From JAGOTP01 sp964598725 (GTDB lineage: Bacteria > Patescibacteriota > Patescibacteriia > 2-12-FULL-60-25): a stretch of DNA of 15,230 bases. The DNA lies in assembly GCA_964598725.1 (NCBI GenBank), contig CAZRCW010000006.1, forward strand, positions 1 to 15,230. Reading direction: 5' to 3'. The notes under the pieces were generated by a model that ran no database searches, had not been told where the DNA came from, and was given only the letters and a program-made list of their open reading frames with translations. Within the stretch, counting starts at the first letter, position 1. Each line of letters starts with the position of its first letter. The translations under genes and the position numbers were made by a program. Of the stretch, positions 7,872-13,920 are shown piece after piece.

Positions 7872-8338
7872 ACTTTTTGAATTGTTTTATAAACATGCTC
7901 GAACTGTATGGCTGACGCTTCTTTTGCTCCAAATATTTCACTGTAATTTTGTTGTACTTCTGCTGGTGATGGTCTATGTGATATTGCAAGAAGCAGGGTG
8001 ATTATTTTTGCCTGCCTTGTTGCTTGGTTTTCTCCCTGTTGCTCTAACAGTTTATCTTTTATGCTGACCATTAAGTTTGCCATTTTCTTTCTGGGTATTC
8101 TATATATTCGTCGAATTGCTAACCCCGTCCGTCCTTCAAGTCGTGCATTGACTATGTTTCTTTCAAGTTCGGTCAACTTCTCCATAAATGACTCCATGGT
8201 ATTAGTCTCTTCTATCGTCTTTGTGAAATCGTTTGGATCAGCCACGTCAAGCGGGTTTGTTTCTGATGATCCAGGAACAGCGCCTTCTATAGACATGATT
8301 TGAGCGTACACAAAGCCATTTTTAAGACTGAGCGTCAT
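7859..8338 (-). CDS. Protein with sigma-region-4/HTH-like segment; candidate late regulator
   Basis: This 159-aa protein has no firm family assignment. Residues 54-98 read as a helix-turn-helix of the sigma-70 region 4 or LuxR type: K-L-T-E-L-E-R-N-I-V-N-A-R-L-E-G, a second helix around I-R-R-I-Y, then R-K-K-M-A-N-L-M-V-S-I-K-D-K-L. The N-terminal ~45 residues are acidic and probably disordered. A further helical part follows, ending in V-C-G-K. It is the second gene of the leftward block, ahead of the nuclease and packaging genes, where small phage late-transcription regulators often occur. A Met at residue 15 (MSIEGAVPGS) is an alternative start. The regulator role is inference. Confidence 0.65.
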   Translation of the reverse strand: MTLSLKNGFVYAQIMSIEGAVPGSSETNPLDVADPNDFTKTIEETNTMESFMEKLTELERNIVNARLEGRTGLAIRRIYRIPRKKMANLMVSIKDKLLEQQGENQATRQAKIITLLLAISHRPSPAEVQQNYSEIFGAKEASAIQFEHVYKTIQKVCGK

Positions 8339-8347
8339 TGCATTTTT

Positions 8348-8605
8348 TTAACTGGTTGTTGGAAAAATTGATCTCGGGTGTTTGATTTTCCTCATGTATC
8401 CAAAGTACCAAACCGCTATTGCTTTTGCCATTTCCATATCCATAGTTACATTGGTGCGAGGCCTTGTAGTGAAAAGGACGTAGAATAGAGCGTGACTAAA
8501 CAGGGTGAGCCCCAATGTAAGACAGCCGGCCAGCACATAAATTGCAAGATAGATCGCAATTATCTGAACCGTGAGAAGAAGCTGTATCAGTGATTTTGTT
8601 TTCAT
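8348..8605 (-). CDS. Small membrane protein, function unknown
   Basis: This is an 85-aa protein with a hydrophobic first half. Residues about 5-45 can form two transmembrane helices (L-I-Q-L-L-L-T-V-Q-I-I-A-I-Y-L-A-I-Y-V-L-A-G, then a second segment ending F-Y-V-L-F). A short T-R-P-R-T connector and an amphipathic, basic tail (R-K-I-K-H-P-R) follow. It is the first gene of the leftward block, downstream of the divergent promoter. I do not recognise a family. Phage early membrane proteins of this size may be superinfection-exclusion, holin-like or host-takeover factors, but nothing in the sequence selects among these. Confidence 0.65.
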   Translation of the reverse strand: MKTKSLIQLLLTVQIIAIYLAIYVLAGCLTLGLTLFSHALFYVLFTTRPRTNVTMDMEMAKAIAVWYFGYMRKIKHPRSIFPTTS

Positions 8606-8636
8606 TTTCGTGATTGTTCAAATAGTAATATGTATC

Positions 8637-8666
8637 ATACTACACCATAACCACTTGACGTGTCAA
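8637..8666 (-). promoter_or_regulatory. Leftward sigma-70-type promoter
   Basis: On the minus strand a perfect TTGACA (8666-8661) is followed after 18 bases by TAGTAT (8642-8637). The predicted transcript starts near 8630, about 25 bases before the membrane-protein ATG at 8605. Its -35 box overlaps the arm of a TTGAC-GT-GTCAA palindrome whose other arm is the -35 of a rightward promoter. Confidence 0.6.
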
Positions 8667-8684
8667 TGGCATGTGTGCTATTAT
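8655..8684 (+). promoter_or_regulatory. Rightward promoter with extended -10, sharing a palindrome with the leftward promoter
   Basis: TTGACG (8655-8660), an 18-base spacer, then TGC followed by TATTAT (8679-8684) make a sigma-70 promoter with an extended TGn element. The -35 is half of the inverted repeat TTGAC-GT-GTCAA (8655-8666), so it faces the leftward promoter back to back and both cannot easily be bound at once. Confidence 0.5.
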
Positions 8685-8687
8685 GAT

Positions 8688-8702
8688 CTGTCCTCAGGTC
8701 AG
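8688..8702. promoter_or_regulatory. Imperfect 15-bp inverted repeat, possible operator
   Basis: CTG-t-CCT-c-AGG-t-CAG is symmetric about 8695 except for one base pair. It lies just downstream of the upstream rightward -10, where a bound protein would block transcription. Only the symmetry supports it. Confidence 0.3.
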
Positions 8703-8705
8703 TAG

Positions 8706-8719
8706 TGAAACTTGTTTCA
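8706..8719. promoter_or_regulatory. 14-bp perfect inverted repeat, candidate repressor operator
   Basis: TGAAAC-TT-GTTTCA is a perfect 6-bp dyad with a 2-base centre. It lies between the two rightward promoters that precede the first replication-block gene. Dyads of this size are typical sites for dimeric HTH regulators. No repressor gene lies in the window, so its partner is unknown. Confidence 0.45.
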
Positions 8720-8757
8720 TGGCTGGTGGGGTTTTTTTTGTGGGTGTAGTTGAGCCG

Positions 8758-8786
8758 TTGACAACGGGAAATAATCCATTTATGAT
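8758..8786 (+). promoter_or_regulatory. Strong rightward sigma-70 promoter for the first 74-aa gene
   Basis: TTGACA (8758-8763), a 17-base spacer and TATGAT (8781-8786) are nearly consensus. Transcription would start near 8793, leaving a ~25-base AT-rich leader without a Shine-Dalgarno sequence before the ATG at 8818. The same TTGACA-17-TATGAT design recurs before the second, related gene. Confidence 0.85.
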
Positions 8787-8817
8787 GATCATGTTATTAA
8801 TAATTTAATTTTGAAAT

Positions 8818-9042
8818 ATGAATCCTCTCACGCTTACACAAGAAGCAAGGTTGCTCGAACTAAAGGGCATTCTGAGCTCAATATCTGATGCATCTTTTGC
8901 CTTCTCGCTCATTAATCGAAAATACCCGACCTCATCTGCTACTGATGAGCAAAAGATTGAGTTGATCTGTGCCTATGAAAACATAGTCTCTCAAGTTATC
9001 AACATGGTTAAAAACGAATATGTCAAACACACCACAGTTTGA
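8818..9042 (+). CDS. Small protein A of a tandem pair (74 aa), unknown function
   Basis: This is the first gene of the rightward block. The protein is likely all helical: R-L-L-E-L-K-G-I-L, then a loop S-S-I-S-D-A-S-F-A-F-S-L-I-N-R-K-Y-P, then a second helix rich in E/K. It aligns with the next small protein over its first ~40 residues (shared R-L-L-E-L, I-S, S-F, F-S, N-R, Y-P) and has the same length, 74 aa. I do not recognise a family. Its position directly behind the strongest early promoter suggests an early regulatory, replication-accessory or host-takeover role, but the sequence does not decide this. Confidence 0.75.
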   Translation: MNPLTLTQEARLLELKGILSSISDASFAFSLINRKYPTSSATDEQKIELICAYENIVSQVINMVKNEYVKHTTV

Positions 9043-9058
9043 TGGTAGCATGACCGAT

Positions 9059-9087
9059 TTGACAAGAGCACAAAAACGATTTATGAT
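9059..9087 (+). promoter_or_regulatory. Second sigma-70 promoter, for the second 74-aa gene
   Basis: TTGACA (9059-9064), 17 bases, then TATGAT (9082-9087) lie in the 69-base gap between the paired genes. The spacing and -10 sequence are identical to the promoter at 8758-8786, and the bases around the -10 (ATTTATGATG) are also shared, suggesting that promoter and gene were duplicated together. Confidence 0.85.
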
Positions 9088-9111
9088 GTTGTATTCAATC
9101 TTAATTTTAAT

Positions 9112-9336
9112 ATGAAACCAACAACACAAGTAAGGCTTCTTGAGCTTCGCAATCTTCTACAGCAGATAAGTCATATATCTTTTACTTTTTCTAAACTGAA
9201 CAGAGATTATCCCATTGATGACATGACCGAAGATACTGCAAATGAGATAGAACAGGCATATATTGATCTTTTGAAACAAGCGTCAGATCTTGCTACTAAT
9301 TTTAATCTTAAATATGGAAAACCACGGATGGATTAA
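9112..9336 (+). CDS. Small protein B of a tandem pair (74 aa), unknown function
   Basis: This is a diverged paralogue of the preceding 74-aa protein. The N-terminal R-L-L-E-L-R-N-L-L-Q-Q-I-S, then I-S-F-T-F-S-K-L-N-R-D-Y-P, is collinear with the first copy; the C-terminal halves (here E-I-E-Q-A-Y-I-D-L-L-K-Q) share a helical, acidic character but few residues. The preceding bases TTAATTTTAAT end directly at the ATG, and no Shine-Dalgarno is present. The end overlaps the start of the replication gene by 23 bases, so the two are probably translationally coupled. The function is unknown; linkage to the replication gene hints at a replication-accessory or regulatory role. Confidence 0.75.
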   Translation: MKPTTQVRLLELRNLLQQISHISFTFSKLNRDYPIDDMTEDTANEIEQAYIDLLKQASDLATNFNLKYGKPRMD

Positions 9337-10138
9337 GCTGCACAGAAAAATCTCAGACAATGCATTTTGTGCTGGAAACAGTGAAAGGCTGGGCTTTTGG
9401 ATAAACCTTCTTATGCTCGCTAATCATAAGCCAAACACTTTCTTTCTTGGAAGGCAATTGGTGGCTGTCAAAGAGGGTCAATTTGTCACCGGAAGACACC
9501 AGCTCTCTAAAATAACAGGTGTTTCTGAAATGAAATTAGAACGGTGGCTTACTTATATGGAAAATGCACAACAGATTGAGCAACAGAAAACAAACAAATA
9601 TCGCGTCATAACAATCTGTAACTGGTCATCATATCAGCAGGATGTGCATCAAAATGCACAACAGATGAACAACAAACGAACAACAGATGAACAACAGATG
9701 AACACAAACAATAATGATAAGAATGAAAAGAATGATAAAAATGAAATAATACAACATACAACAATACAGGGGATTGAACTATCTAAAATTGAAAGCCCCA
9801 AAGAACTCAAGAGACCGGACACGCTAACAGATCACTCGGTATCGCACTACGTAATCGAGCTGTTTCGTGATCTAAATCCGGACGTTGCCCGCCTTCACAA
9901 ACTCAAAGGCGAGGCTGATGCTGCCCTTATCCTTTACCGAAATGCCGTGAAAGGCAATCTAGATCAGCTTGAGCGAGCTATTGCGGCTATCCCCGAAATC
10001 GCAGGAGATGTTTATTCACCCAAAGACATAAAATCTATATCTAAACCGTCTCAACTTCTTACTCATTGGGCGCTATATTGCGCTCAAGCTAAAGGGAGAA
10101 GTGAAAAAATTAAAAGTTCAGGACCCCATATCTTATGA
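9314..10138 (+). CDS. Phage replication initiator / replisome organiser (winged-helix N-terminus)
   Basis: I start it at the ATG of MENHGWIKLHRK (274 aa) rather than the upstream in-frame Met, since W-I-K-L-H-R-K is the usual beginning of phage replisome-organiser N-terminal domains. Residues 1 to about 112 have the pattern of that winged helix: G-F-W-I-N-L-L-M-L-A-N, then K-E-G-Q-F-V-T-G-R-H-Q-L, an HTH around V-S-E-M-K-L-E-R-W-L, and a wing ending I-C-N-W-S-S-Y-Q. Residues ~113-148 are a low-complexity Gln/Asn/Lys linker. The C-terminal ~110 residues are helical and may load the helicase or its loader. The gene contains repeats that could be its own binding sites. No helicase gene lies in the window, so host helicase recruitment is likely. 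Confidence 0.8.
   Translation: MENHGWIKLHRKISDNAFCAGNSERLGFWINLLMLANHKPNTFFLGRQLVAVKEGQFVTGRHQLSKITGVSEMKLERWLTYMENAQQIEQQKTNKYRVITICNWSSYQQDVHQNAQQMNNKRTTDEQQMNTNNNDKNEKNDKNEIIQHTTIQGIELSKIESPKELKRPDTLTDHSVSHYVIELFRDLNPDVARLHKLKGEADAALILYRNAVKGNLDQLERAIAAIPEIAGDVYSPKDIKSISKPSQLLTHWALYCAQAKGRSEKIKSSGPHIL
9561..9760 (+). other. Candidate replication origin: direct repeats plus AT-rich stretch inside the initiator gene
   Basis: A 16-base direct repeat, AAAATGCACAACAGAT, occurs at 9561-9576 and again 90 bases later at 9651-9666. The core ACAACAGATGAAC occurs three times at 9658-9670, 9680-9692 and 9691-9703. The next ~55 bases are strongly A-rich and could unwind. Iterons within the initiator gene followed by an AT-rich unwinding region is the arrangement of the lambda O gene origin. 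The same bases encode a Gln/Asn/Lys-rich linker, so a low-complexity coding repeat is the alternative explanation. Confidence 0.45.
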
Positions 10139-10563
10139 CCACATTACCAAACCAAACCAAGCGATTTGCTCACATTGACCCAAATCTTGTCGTGGTGAAT
10201 TTAAAAGTTAGAGGTGGAGTTGTGCATACGATCACGCGAAAAATAGCAGACTACATAGGCGCTCAGGGAGCAAACGAGCAGGTGTGTTTGCCATCAGGCG
10301 ATTGGATCAACACTTCAGACGTGTCGTCAATGACTGTCGATGACGCGGAGACTATTGCGAACATCAAAAGAACGGAAAGGCCATTGCAGATGAATAGTCC
10401 AACCACCACACCCGAGCAGTTTATGGCAATAGCAGAATCATACGCAGCCAAAAATGCAGGATTCAGAAAAATCTATGCAGATTGGAAAGGTAAGAAGCGG
10501 GGAATACTAGCAAGGTCGCTAGATGGGGTCGCTTCATTTCCACTTGACATTAGCAAAATCTAG
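10135..10563 (+). CDS. Hypothetical protein, 142 aa
   Basis: I do not recognise a family. The first ~65 residues look beta-rich (N-L-V-V-V-N-L-K-V-R-G-G-V-V-H-T-I, then Q-V-C-L-P-S-G-D-W-I). The C-terminal half is basic and helical (A-A-K-N-A-G-F-R-K-I-Y-A-D-W-K-G-K-K-R-G-I-L-A-R-S-L). It overlaps the initiator stop codon in the ATGA form, so it is translated with it. The mixture of a small beta part and a basic tail would suit a nucleic-acid-binding accessory to replication, but this is speculation. A perfect promoter for the next gene starts inside its last codons. Confidence 0.8.
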   Translation: MTTLPNQTKRFAHIDPNLVVVNLKVRGGVVHTITRKIADYIGAQGANEQVCLPSGDWINTSDVSSMTVDDAETIANIKRTERPLQMNSPTTTPEQFMAIAESYAAKNAGFRKIYADWKGKKRGILARSLDGVASFPLDISKI

Positions 10564-10572
10564 GTATATAAT
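10544..10572 (+). promoter_or_regulatory. Perfect consensus sigma-70 promoter for the recombination operon
   Basis: TTGACA (10544-10549), exactly 17 bases, then TATAAT (10567-10572) match the consensus at every position. It spans the end of the preceding gene. The predicted start near 10579 gives a ~20-base leader, AT-rich and without Shine-Dalgarno, before the ATG at 10599. It would drive the Cys-rich small protein and the overlapping Rad52/exonuclease genes. Confidence 0.9.
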
Positions 10573-10598
10573 ATATACATTATTATTTTTAACGAAAA

Positions 10599-10808
10599 AT
10601 GAAAACTATCATAATCGACACTTACGATCACAAGGGCGCTCACCAACAGTCAGAACAGGATTGTTTGTGTAACTATCAGACTGACACACTGATTGCTAAT
10701 CATGAACAGGAAAAAGTGCAATGCACTGCATGTAATAACTCAAGGCCATTTGTCACATACTGGTCATTGCTCTCAGAAAATGACATCATCAATTCATATT
10801 TTGTATGA
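10599..10808 (+). CDS. Small Cys-rich protein, possible zinc ribbon (69 aa)
   Basis: This is a 69-aa protein with a C-L-C pair near residues 22-24 and C-T-A-C near 42-45, spaced like the two knuckles of a small zinc-binding module, though the first pair lacks the usual two-residue gap. The rest is polar with a W-S-L-L segment. It is the first gene after a consensus promoter and overlaps the annealing-protein gene as ATGA, so it likely belongs to the recombination operon. No family is recognised. Confidence 0.65.
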   Translation: MKTIIIDTYDHKGAHQQSEQDCLCNYQTDTLIANHEQEKVQCTACNNSRPFVTYWSLLSENDIINSYFV

Positions 10809-11452
10809 ACAACCTCTCACTCATCGTCGATCCAGAGAAGATGAAACTAGCAATCGCACAAAAAAAGCGCGATGCATATCTCAAAATTGTGAATCAAAAG
10901 CCACCTGCCAAATGGATCAAAAAGCATCCTATGGGTGGCCATGAATACATACCCATTGAGATCATTGAAAACACATTGACCATGCTTTTCCAGGAGTGGA
11001 GCGTAGAGGTTAAGCAGGTACAACAGATACTCAATAGCGTAGCAGTAACCGTTCGTGTTCACTACAAAGACCCGATAACTGGTCAAATATGCTTCCAGGA
11101 CGGCGTAGGAGCTGCCCCAGCCCAAGCAGAGGCAAGACAGTCACTATCCATAGCCACGATCAAATCTAACGCCATACAGATAGGTTTACCGGCTGCCAAA
11201 TCGTATGCTATCAAAGATGCAGTTGAACATATCGGTAGGCTCTTTGGTCGAGACATTGGCAGAAAAGACTCACCAGACTTTTCACCACGATATGAGAATA
11301 AAGAAAACGAGGAAGAAAAAAGGATCATTGATTTTATAAACTCAGCCAAAACAAAAGATCAACTTGAAAGCATTAAAAGTCAGCTGATCGATCAAAACTG
11401 CTTGACTGTGGAATATGAAGGGTTTATCAATTCAAAACTATTATCACTATGA
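10805..11452 (+). CDS. Rad52-family single-strand annealing protein
   Basis: This 215-aa protein matches the phage Rad52/Rad22 superfamily (Sak-like) annealases. Recognisable features are I-K-K-H-P-M-G-G-H-E-Y-I-P-I near 38-51, followed by the beta strands W-S-V-E-V-K and V-A-V-T-V-R-V-H-Y, then D-G-V-G-A-A-P-A-Q at 99-107 and the strongly conserved helix L-P-A-A-K-S-Y-A-I-K-D-A-V-E-H-I-G-R-L-F-G-R-D at 128-150. The C-terminal ~60 residues are charged and probably tail-like. The protein anneals complementary single strands exposed by the exonuclease encoded next (ATGA overlap). Together they form a Red-like recombination pair. Confidence 0.9.
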   Translation: MNNLSLIVDPEKMKLAIAQKKRDAYLKIVNQKPPAKWIKKHPMGGHEYIPIEIIENTLTMLFQEWSVEVKQVQQILNSVAVTVRVHYKDPITGQICFQDGVGAAPAQAEARQSLSIATIKSNAIQIGLPAAKSYAIKDAVEHIGRLFGRDIGRKDSPDFSPRYENKENEEEKRIIDFINSAKTKDQLESIKSQLIDQNCLTVEYEGFINSKLLSL

Positions 11453-12120
11453 AAATCCGCTGCTCACAACTAGGACGATTGATGGGAGGCTTTGAGAAGC
11501 CACGCGATGCACTTTCAGAAGAGGCAAAATCGCTCATCACCGAAATATATATCAGGGATGTATATGGACGATCACCAGTAATAGACAGCAAGGAAATGCA
11601 AAAAGGGCGACGAGTGGAGGAAGACAGCATATCGCTTTTGAGCAGAGTACGAGGAAAGCTATACATCAAAAACAAGCAGAGTCTTGAAAATGATTACATC
11701 ACCGGCACACTCGATCTCAAAGTAGATGACACGGTGACGGACATCAAATCCCCATACACGATCTTCACATTTGCTAAAGCAGATATGAGCAGTGAATATG
11801 CATGGCAATTGACGGGTTATATGTGGCTCACCGGAGCCTCAAAAGCAGAACTAGCATATTGCTTAGTCAACGCACCAGAAGACATGGTATTTGATGAACT
11901 CAAGCGAGCGTGCTATGCCACAAATATATACAAAGAAATGGAGCACGAGTACGGAGAACTCGAACTAAAAGTAAGACACAATATGGAGTATTCAGACATT
12001 CCAGAAGCCAAGCGAGTCAAGACATTTCCACTCTTGCGAGACGAACAAAAGATTGAGTTGATCAAAGCAAAACATGTGCTGGCTACCGACTATTATAATT
12101 TGCTAAAAAACACACTATGA
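11449..12120 (+). CDS. YqaJ-type exonuclease
   Basis: This 223-aa protein is of the YqaJ/lambda-exonuclease (PD-(D/E)XK) family. The motifs are acidic residues in K-G-R-R-V-E-E-D at 52-59, D89 in I-T-G-T-L-D-L, D98 and K100 in V-T-D-I-K-S-P, and Q120/Y124 in W-Q-L-T-G-Y-M-W-L. The length is typical. Such enzymes digest one strand of linear DNA 5' to 3', leaving 3' tails for the annealing protein. The overlapping gene order annealase then exonuclease supports the pairing. It also overlaps the following coiled-coil gene by four bases (ATGA). Confidence 0.9.
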   Translation: MKIRCSQLGRLMGGFEKPRDALSEEAKSLITEIYIRDVYGRSPVIDSKEMQKGRRVEEDSISLLSRVRGKLYIKNKQSLENDYITGTLDLKVDDTVTDIKSPYTIFTFAKADMSSEYAWQLTGYMWLTGASKAELAYCLVNAPEDMVFDELKRACYATNIYKEMEHEYGELELKVRHNMEYSDIPEAKRVKTFPLLRDEQKIELIKAKHVLATDYYNLLKNTL

Positions 12121-13082
12121 CAAATGAACTCACGGTGGTGCTGAATGAATACAAATCGATTGAGACAACTAAGGCTCAATCTATAGCTTTACAATTTGCC
12201 CCACAGATGGCAAAGGTCAACGAATTGAGCCCAGTGCTATCATCGCTAAACCGAGATAATCCTACCACCTTTGATAGTCAAAAAGCGCGAGAGGCTAGAC
12301 TTGTGCTAGTCAAAAACAGAACCACTGCACAGGCTATCAAAGATAACCTCAAAAGTCACCTACTTGATGAAGGAAGATTGATTGATGGATTGTTTAATGT
12401 CGTTGCTAACTCATCAAAACTTATTGAGTCTGATCTTGAGAAGATAGAAAAGCATGTCGAGTTGCAAGAGAAGACGCGCAAGGAAGAGCTGCGAATCAAA
12501 AGATCAGAAGAACTTGCAACGCTCGAAGTTGATTCTACATTTTATCAGCTTGGCGAAATGACCGAGGAATCTTATCAACAGCTATTTTCATCATCCAAAA
12601 TATCCTATGATCTAAAAATTGCAGAGCGCAAAAGGATCGAGGATGAGAAGATTGCTCAAGAAAAAGCTGAGGCTGAGCGAAGGAAAAAGATCGAGGAAGA
12701 AAATAAAATCCTCAAAGCAAAGCTTGATGCACAGGAGAAGATTGACGCTGAAAACAAGAAGAAGGAAGACGCCGAAAAGCAGCGAATTGCTACAGAGCAA
12801 AAGATGAAAGATGATGAGATTGCACGGCTTAAAAAGGAGGCTGATGCGAGAATTGCAGTAGAGAATAAGCGCGTTGCAGATGAACAAACAAAGATAGAGG
12901 CTGAGAGATTAAAGAAGGCTGAACAAGATAAAGAGCTTCTTATGGCTCCAGACAAAGAAAAGATAAAACTCTATTTTTCAAGGATTATGGCGATAGAAAA
13001 GCCCATGCTCATAAATGCAGCCCTATCAAAAAAGCTTGACACGTTCATCAAAGCAGTTACCATTCTTATTACTAATTTTTAA
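12117..13082 (+). CDS. Long coiled-coil protein of the recombination operon
   Basis: This is a 321-aa protein. Residues 1 to about 110 are helical (T-N-E-L-T-V-V-L-N-E-Y-K at the start, then K-A-R-E-A-R-L-V-L-V-K-N-R-T-T). Residues about 165-275 are an almost continuous Glu/Lys/Ala coiled coil with heptad-like I/L/A positions. A short, more hydrophobic end follows. Proteins of this plan, with an N-terminal 'A-R-x-L-R-L-x-L-V-K-x-R-T' stretch, occur near phage recombination genes. Their function is not established; an accessory to the annealase-exonuclease pair is a guess. Its stop lies in the leader of the SSB-like gene, which may have its own weak promoter inside this gene. Confidence 0.85.
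   Translation: MTNELTVVLNEYKSIETTKAQSIALQFAPQMAKVNELSPVLSSLNRDNPTTFDSQKAREARLVLVKNRTTAQAIKDNLKSHLLDEGRLIDGLFNVVANSSKLIESDLEKIEKHVELQEKTRKEELRIKRSEELATLEVDSTFYQLGEMTEESYQQLFSSSKISYDLKIAERKRIEDEKIAQEKAEAERRKKIEEENKILKAKLDAQEKIDAENKKKEDAEKQRIATEQKMKDDEIARLKKEADARIAVENKRVADEQTKIEAERLKKAEQDKELLMAPDKEKIKLYFSRIMAIEKPMLINAALSKKLDTFIKAVTILITNF
13036..13063 (+). promoter_or_regulatory. Possible promoter for the SSB-like gene
   Basis: TTGACA (13036-13041) is followed after 16 bases by TACCAT (13058-13063). The -35 is perfect but the -10 matches only 4 of 6. A start near 13070 would leave a ~20-base AT-rich leader (ACTAATTTTTAAT) before the ATG at 13090, the same spacing seen at the stronger promoters of this block. 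Confidence 0.35.
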
Positions 13083-13089
13083 TATAGTT

Positions 13090-13536
13090 ATGGATGTACC
13101 ACCAAACTTCTCATTCTACGGAATGCGAAAAACCTTACCCGAAGGAAATTACACGGGAAAAATTATCGACTTTTCATTCAAAGAGCTAACCGCTAAATCA
13201 TCGGGGAAGCCTTACACAGCCCTATCAGCAAGAGTTGAGATTGACGGACAGACTTATTTTGTCAACTTGAGCCTTGATCCTGGTGAGAAGGGGAAGGCTA
13301 CCAATAACCTTATCTTGCAGCTTGCTTTGCAGACAGGGAAAACAGAAAAAGAGCTGATTGAGATGTGCGCTACACCTCAAGACTTTTTCAACTGTGCAAA
13401 AGATAAGGTTATCAAACTAGTTTCAACTGCAAAGGGATATCTCGATGTGTGGGGTGGACTTGCACCAGGACAACAAGAAGGCGCTGTATCTGCTAATCCA
13501 TCACAAGTTATTGATCCCGATAGCATTCCTTTTTAA
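13090..13536 (+). CDS. Phage single-stranded DNA-binding protein with SSB-type tail
   Basis: I start it at the ATG of MDVPPNFSFYG (148 aa). The earlier in-frame Met would overlap the coiled-coil gene and adds no family-like sequence. The body resembles DUF669-type phage proteins: L-P-E-G-N-Y-T-G-K-I-I-D-F, then S-S-G-K-P-Y, then I-D-G-Q-T-Y-F-V-N-L-S-L-D-P-G, consistent with an OB-like fold. The last residues D-P-D-S-I-P-F at 142-148 resemble the SSB C-terminal acidic tip D-D-D-I-P-F, which recruits RecO, exonuclease, PriA and other host partners. It probably coats ssDNA produced during replication and recombination. Confidence 0.8.
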   Translation: MDVPPNFSFYGMRKTLPEGNYTGKIIDFSFKELTAKSSGKPYTALSARVEIDGQTYFVNLSLDPGEKGKATNNLILQLALQTGKTEKELIEMCATPQDFFNCAKDKVIKLVSTAKGYLDVWGGLAPGQQEGAVSANPSQVIDPDSIPF

Positions 13537-13539
13537 TTT

Positions 13540-13920
13540 ATGGAAAACACTGTAAAAGAAATAAACATCCAATCAGATAGGGTGTCTCAAGGATACGCCA
13601 ATGTACAACGTGTCAAGTCTGAACTCAAACGATGGAGGACAATAGCCAAAGATACGTGCATTGCAGATCGTCAGTACTTTGAACGAAGAGAAAACATCAA
13701 GACACAACAAATAGCCAACAAACAGCGAGCACATGAAATCGTTGGTCAAGAGGTTAAAGAAAAGATTAAAACCCTTTCACATGAACTCAAAGCAGAAAAG
13801 GAATACTTGTCAGATTGGCTCAAGGAATATGCCGAAGCTACTCAAATGAAAACGGTTAGTATTCAAGACAGCCTTTTTGAGATCGTCCCAGAATATAAAT
13901 TAGTCACTAGAAATGCCTGA
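13540..13920 (+). CDS. Coiled-coil protein, 126 aa, unknown function
   Basis: It is predominantly helical and charged. A region from about residue 60 to 100 (Q-R-A-H-E-I-V-G-Q-E-V-K-E-K-I-K-T-L) looks like a coiled coil, and the C-terminal ~25 residues end in a small beta-like stretch (S-L-F-E-I-V-P-E-Y-K-L-V). The start lies 4 bases after the SSB-like stop, and TTTTTAATTT precedes it. No family is recognised. Position suggests a replication/recombination accessory. Confidence 0.75.
   Translation: MENTVKEINIQSDRVSQGYANVQRVKSELKRWRTIAKDTCIADRQYFERRENIKTQQIANKQRAHEIVGQEVKEKIKTLSHELKAEKEYLSDWLKEYAEATQMKTVSIQDSLFEIVPEYKLVTRNA

Noticed and set aside
8732..8739. Run of eight Ts as an intrinsic terminator
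   Set aside because: No adjacent GC-rich hairpin precedes it; the nearest dyad ends 12 bases before and is short. It is better seen as part of the control region.
9658..9703. CRISPR-like repeats
   Set aside because: The repeats are 13 bases, partly overlapping and without uniform spacers; they fit iterons or low-complexity coding sequence.
12612..12955. Reverse-strand open frames over the coiled-coil gene
   Set aside because: They are the antisense of a Glu/Lys repeat region, which gives Ser/Phe/Leu-rich frames with few stops.
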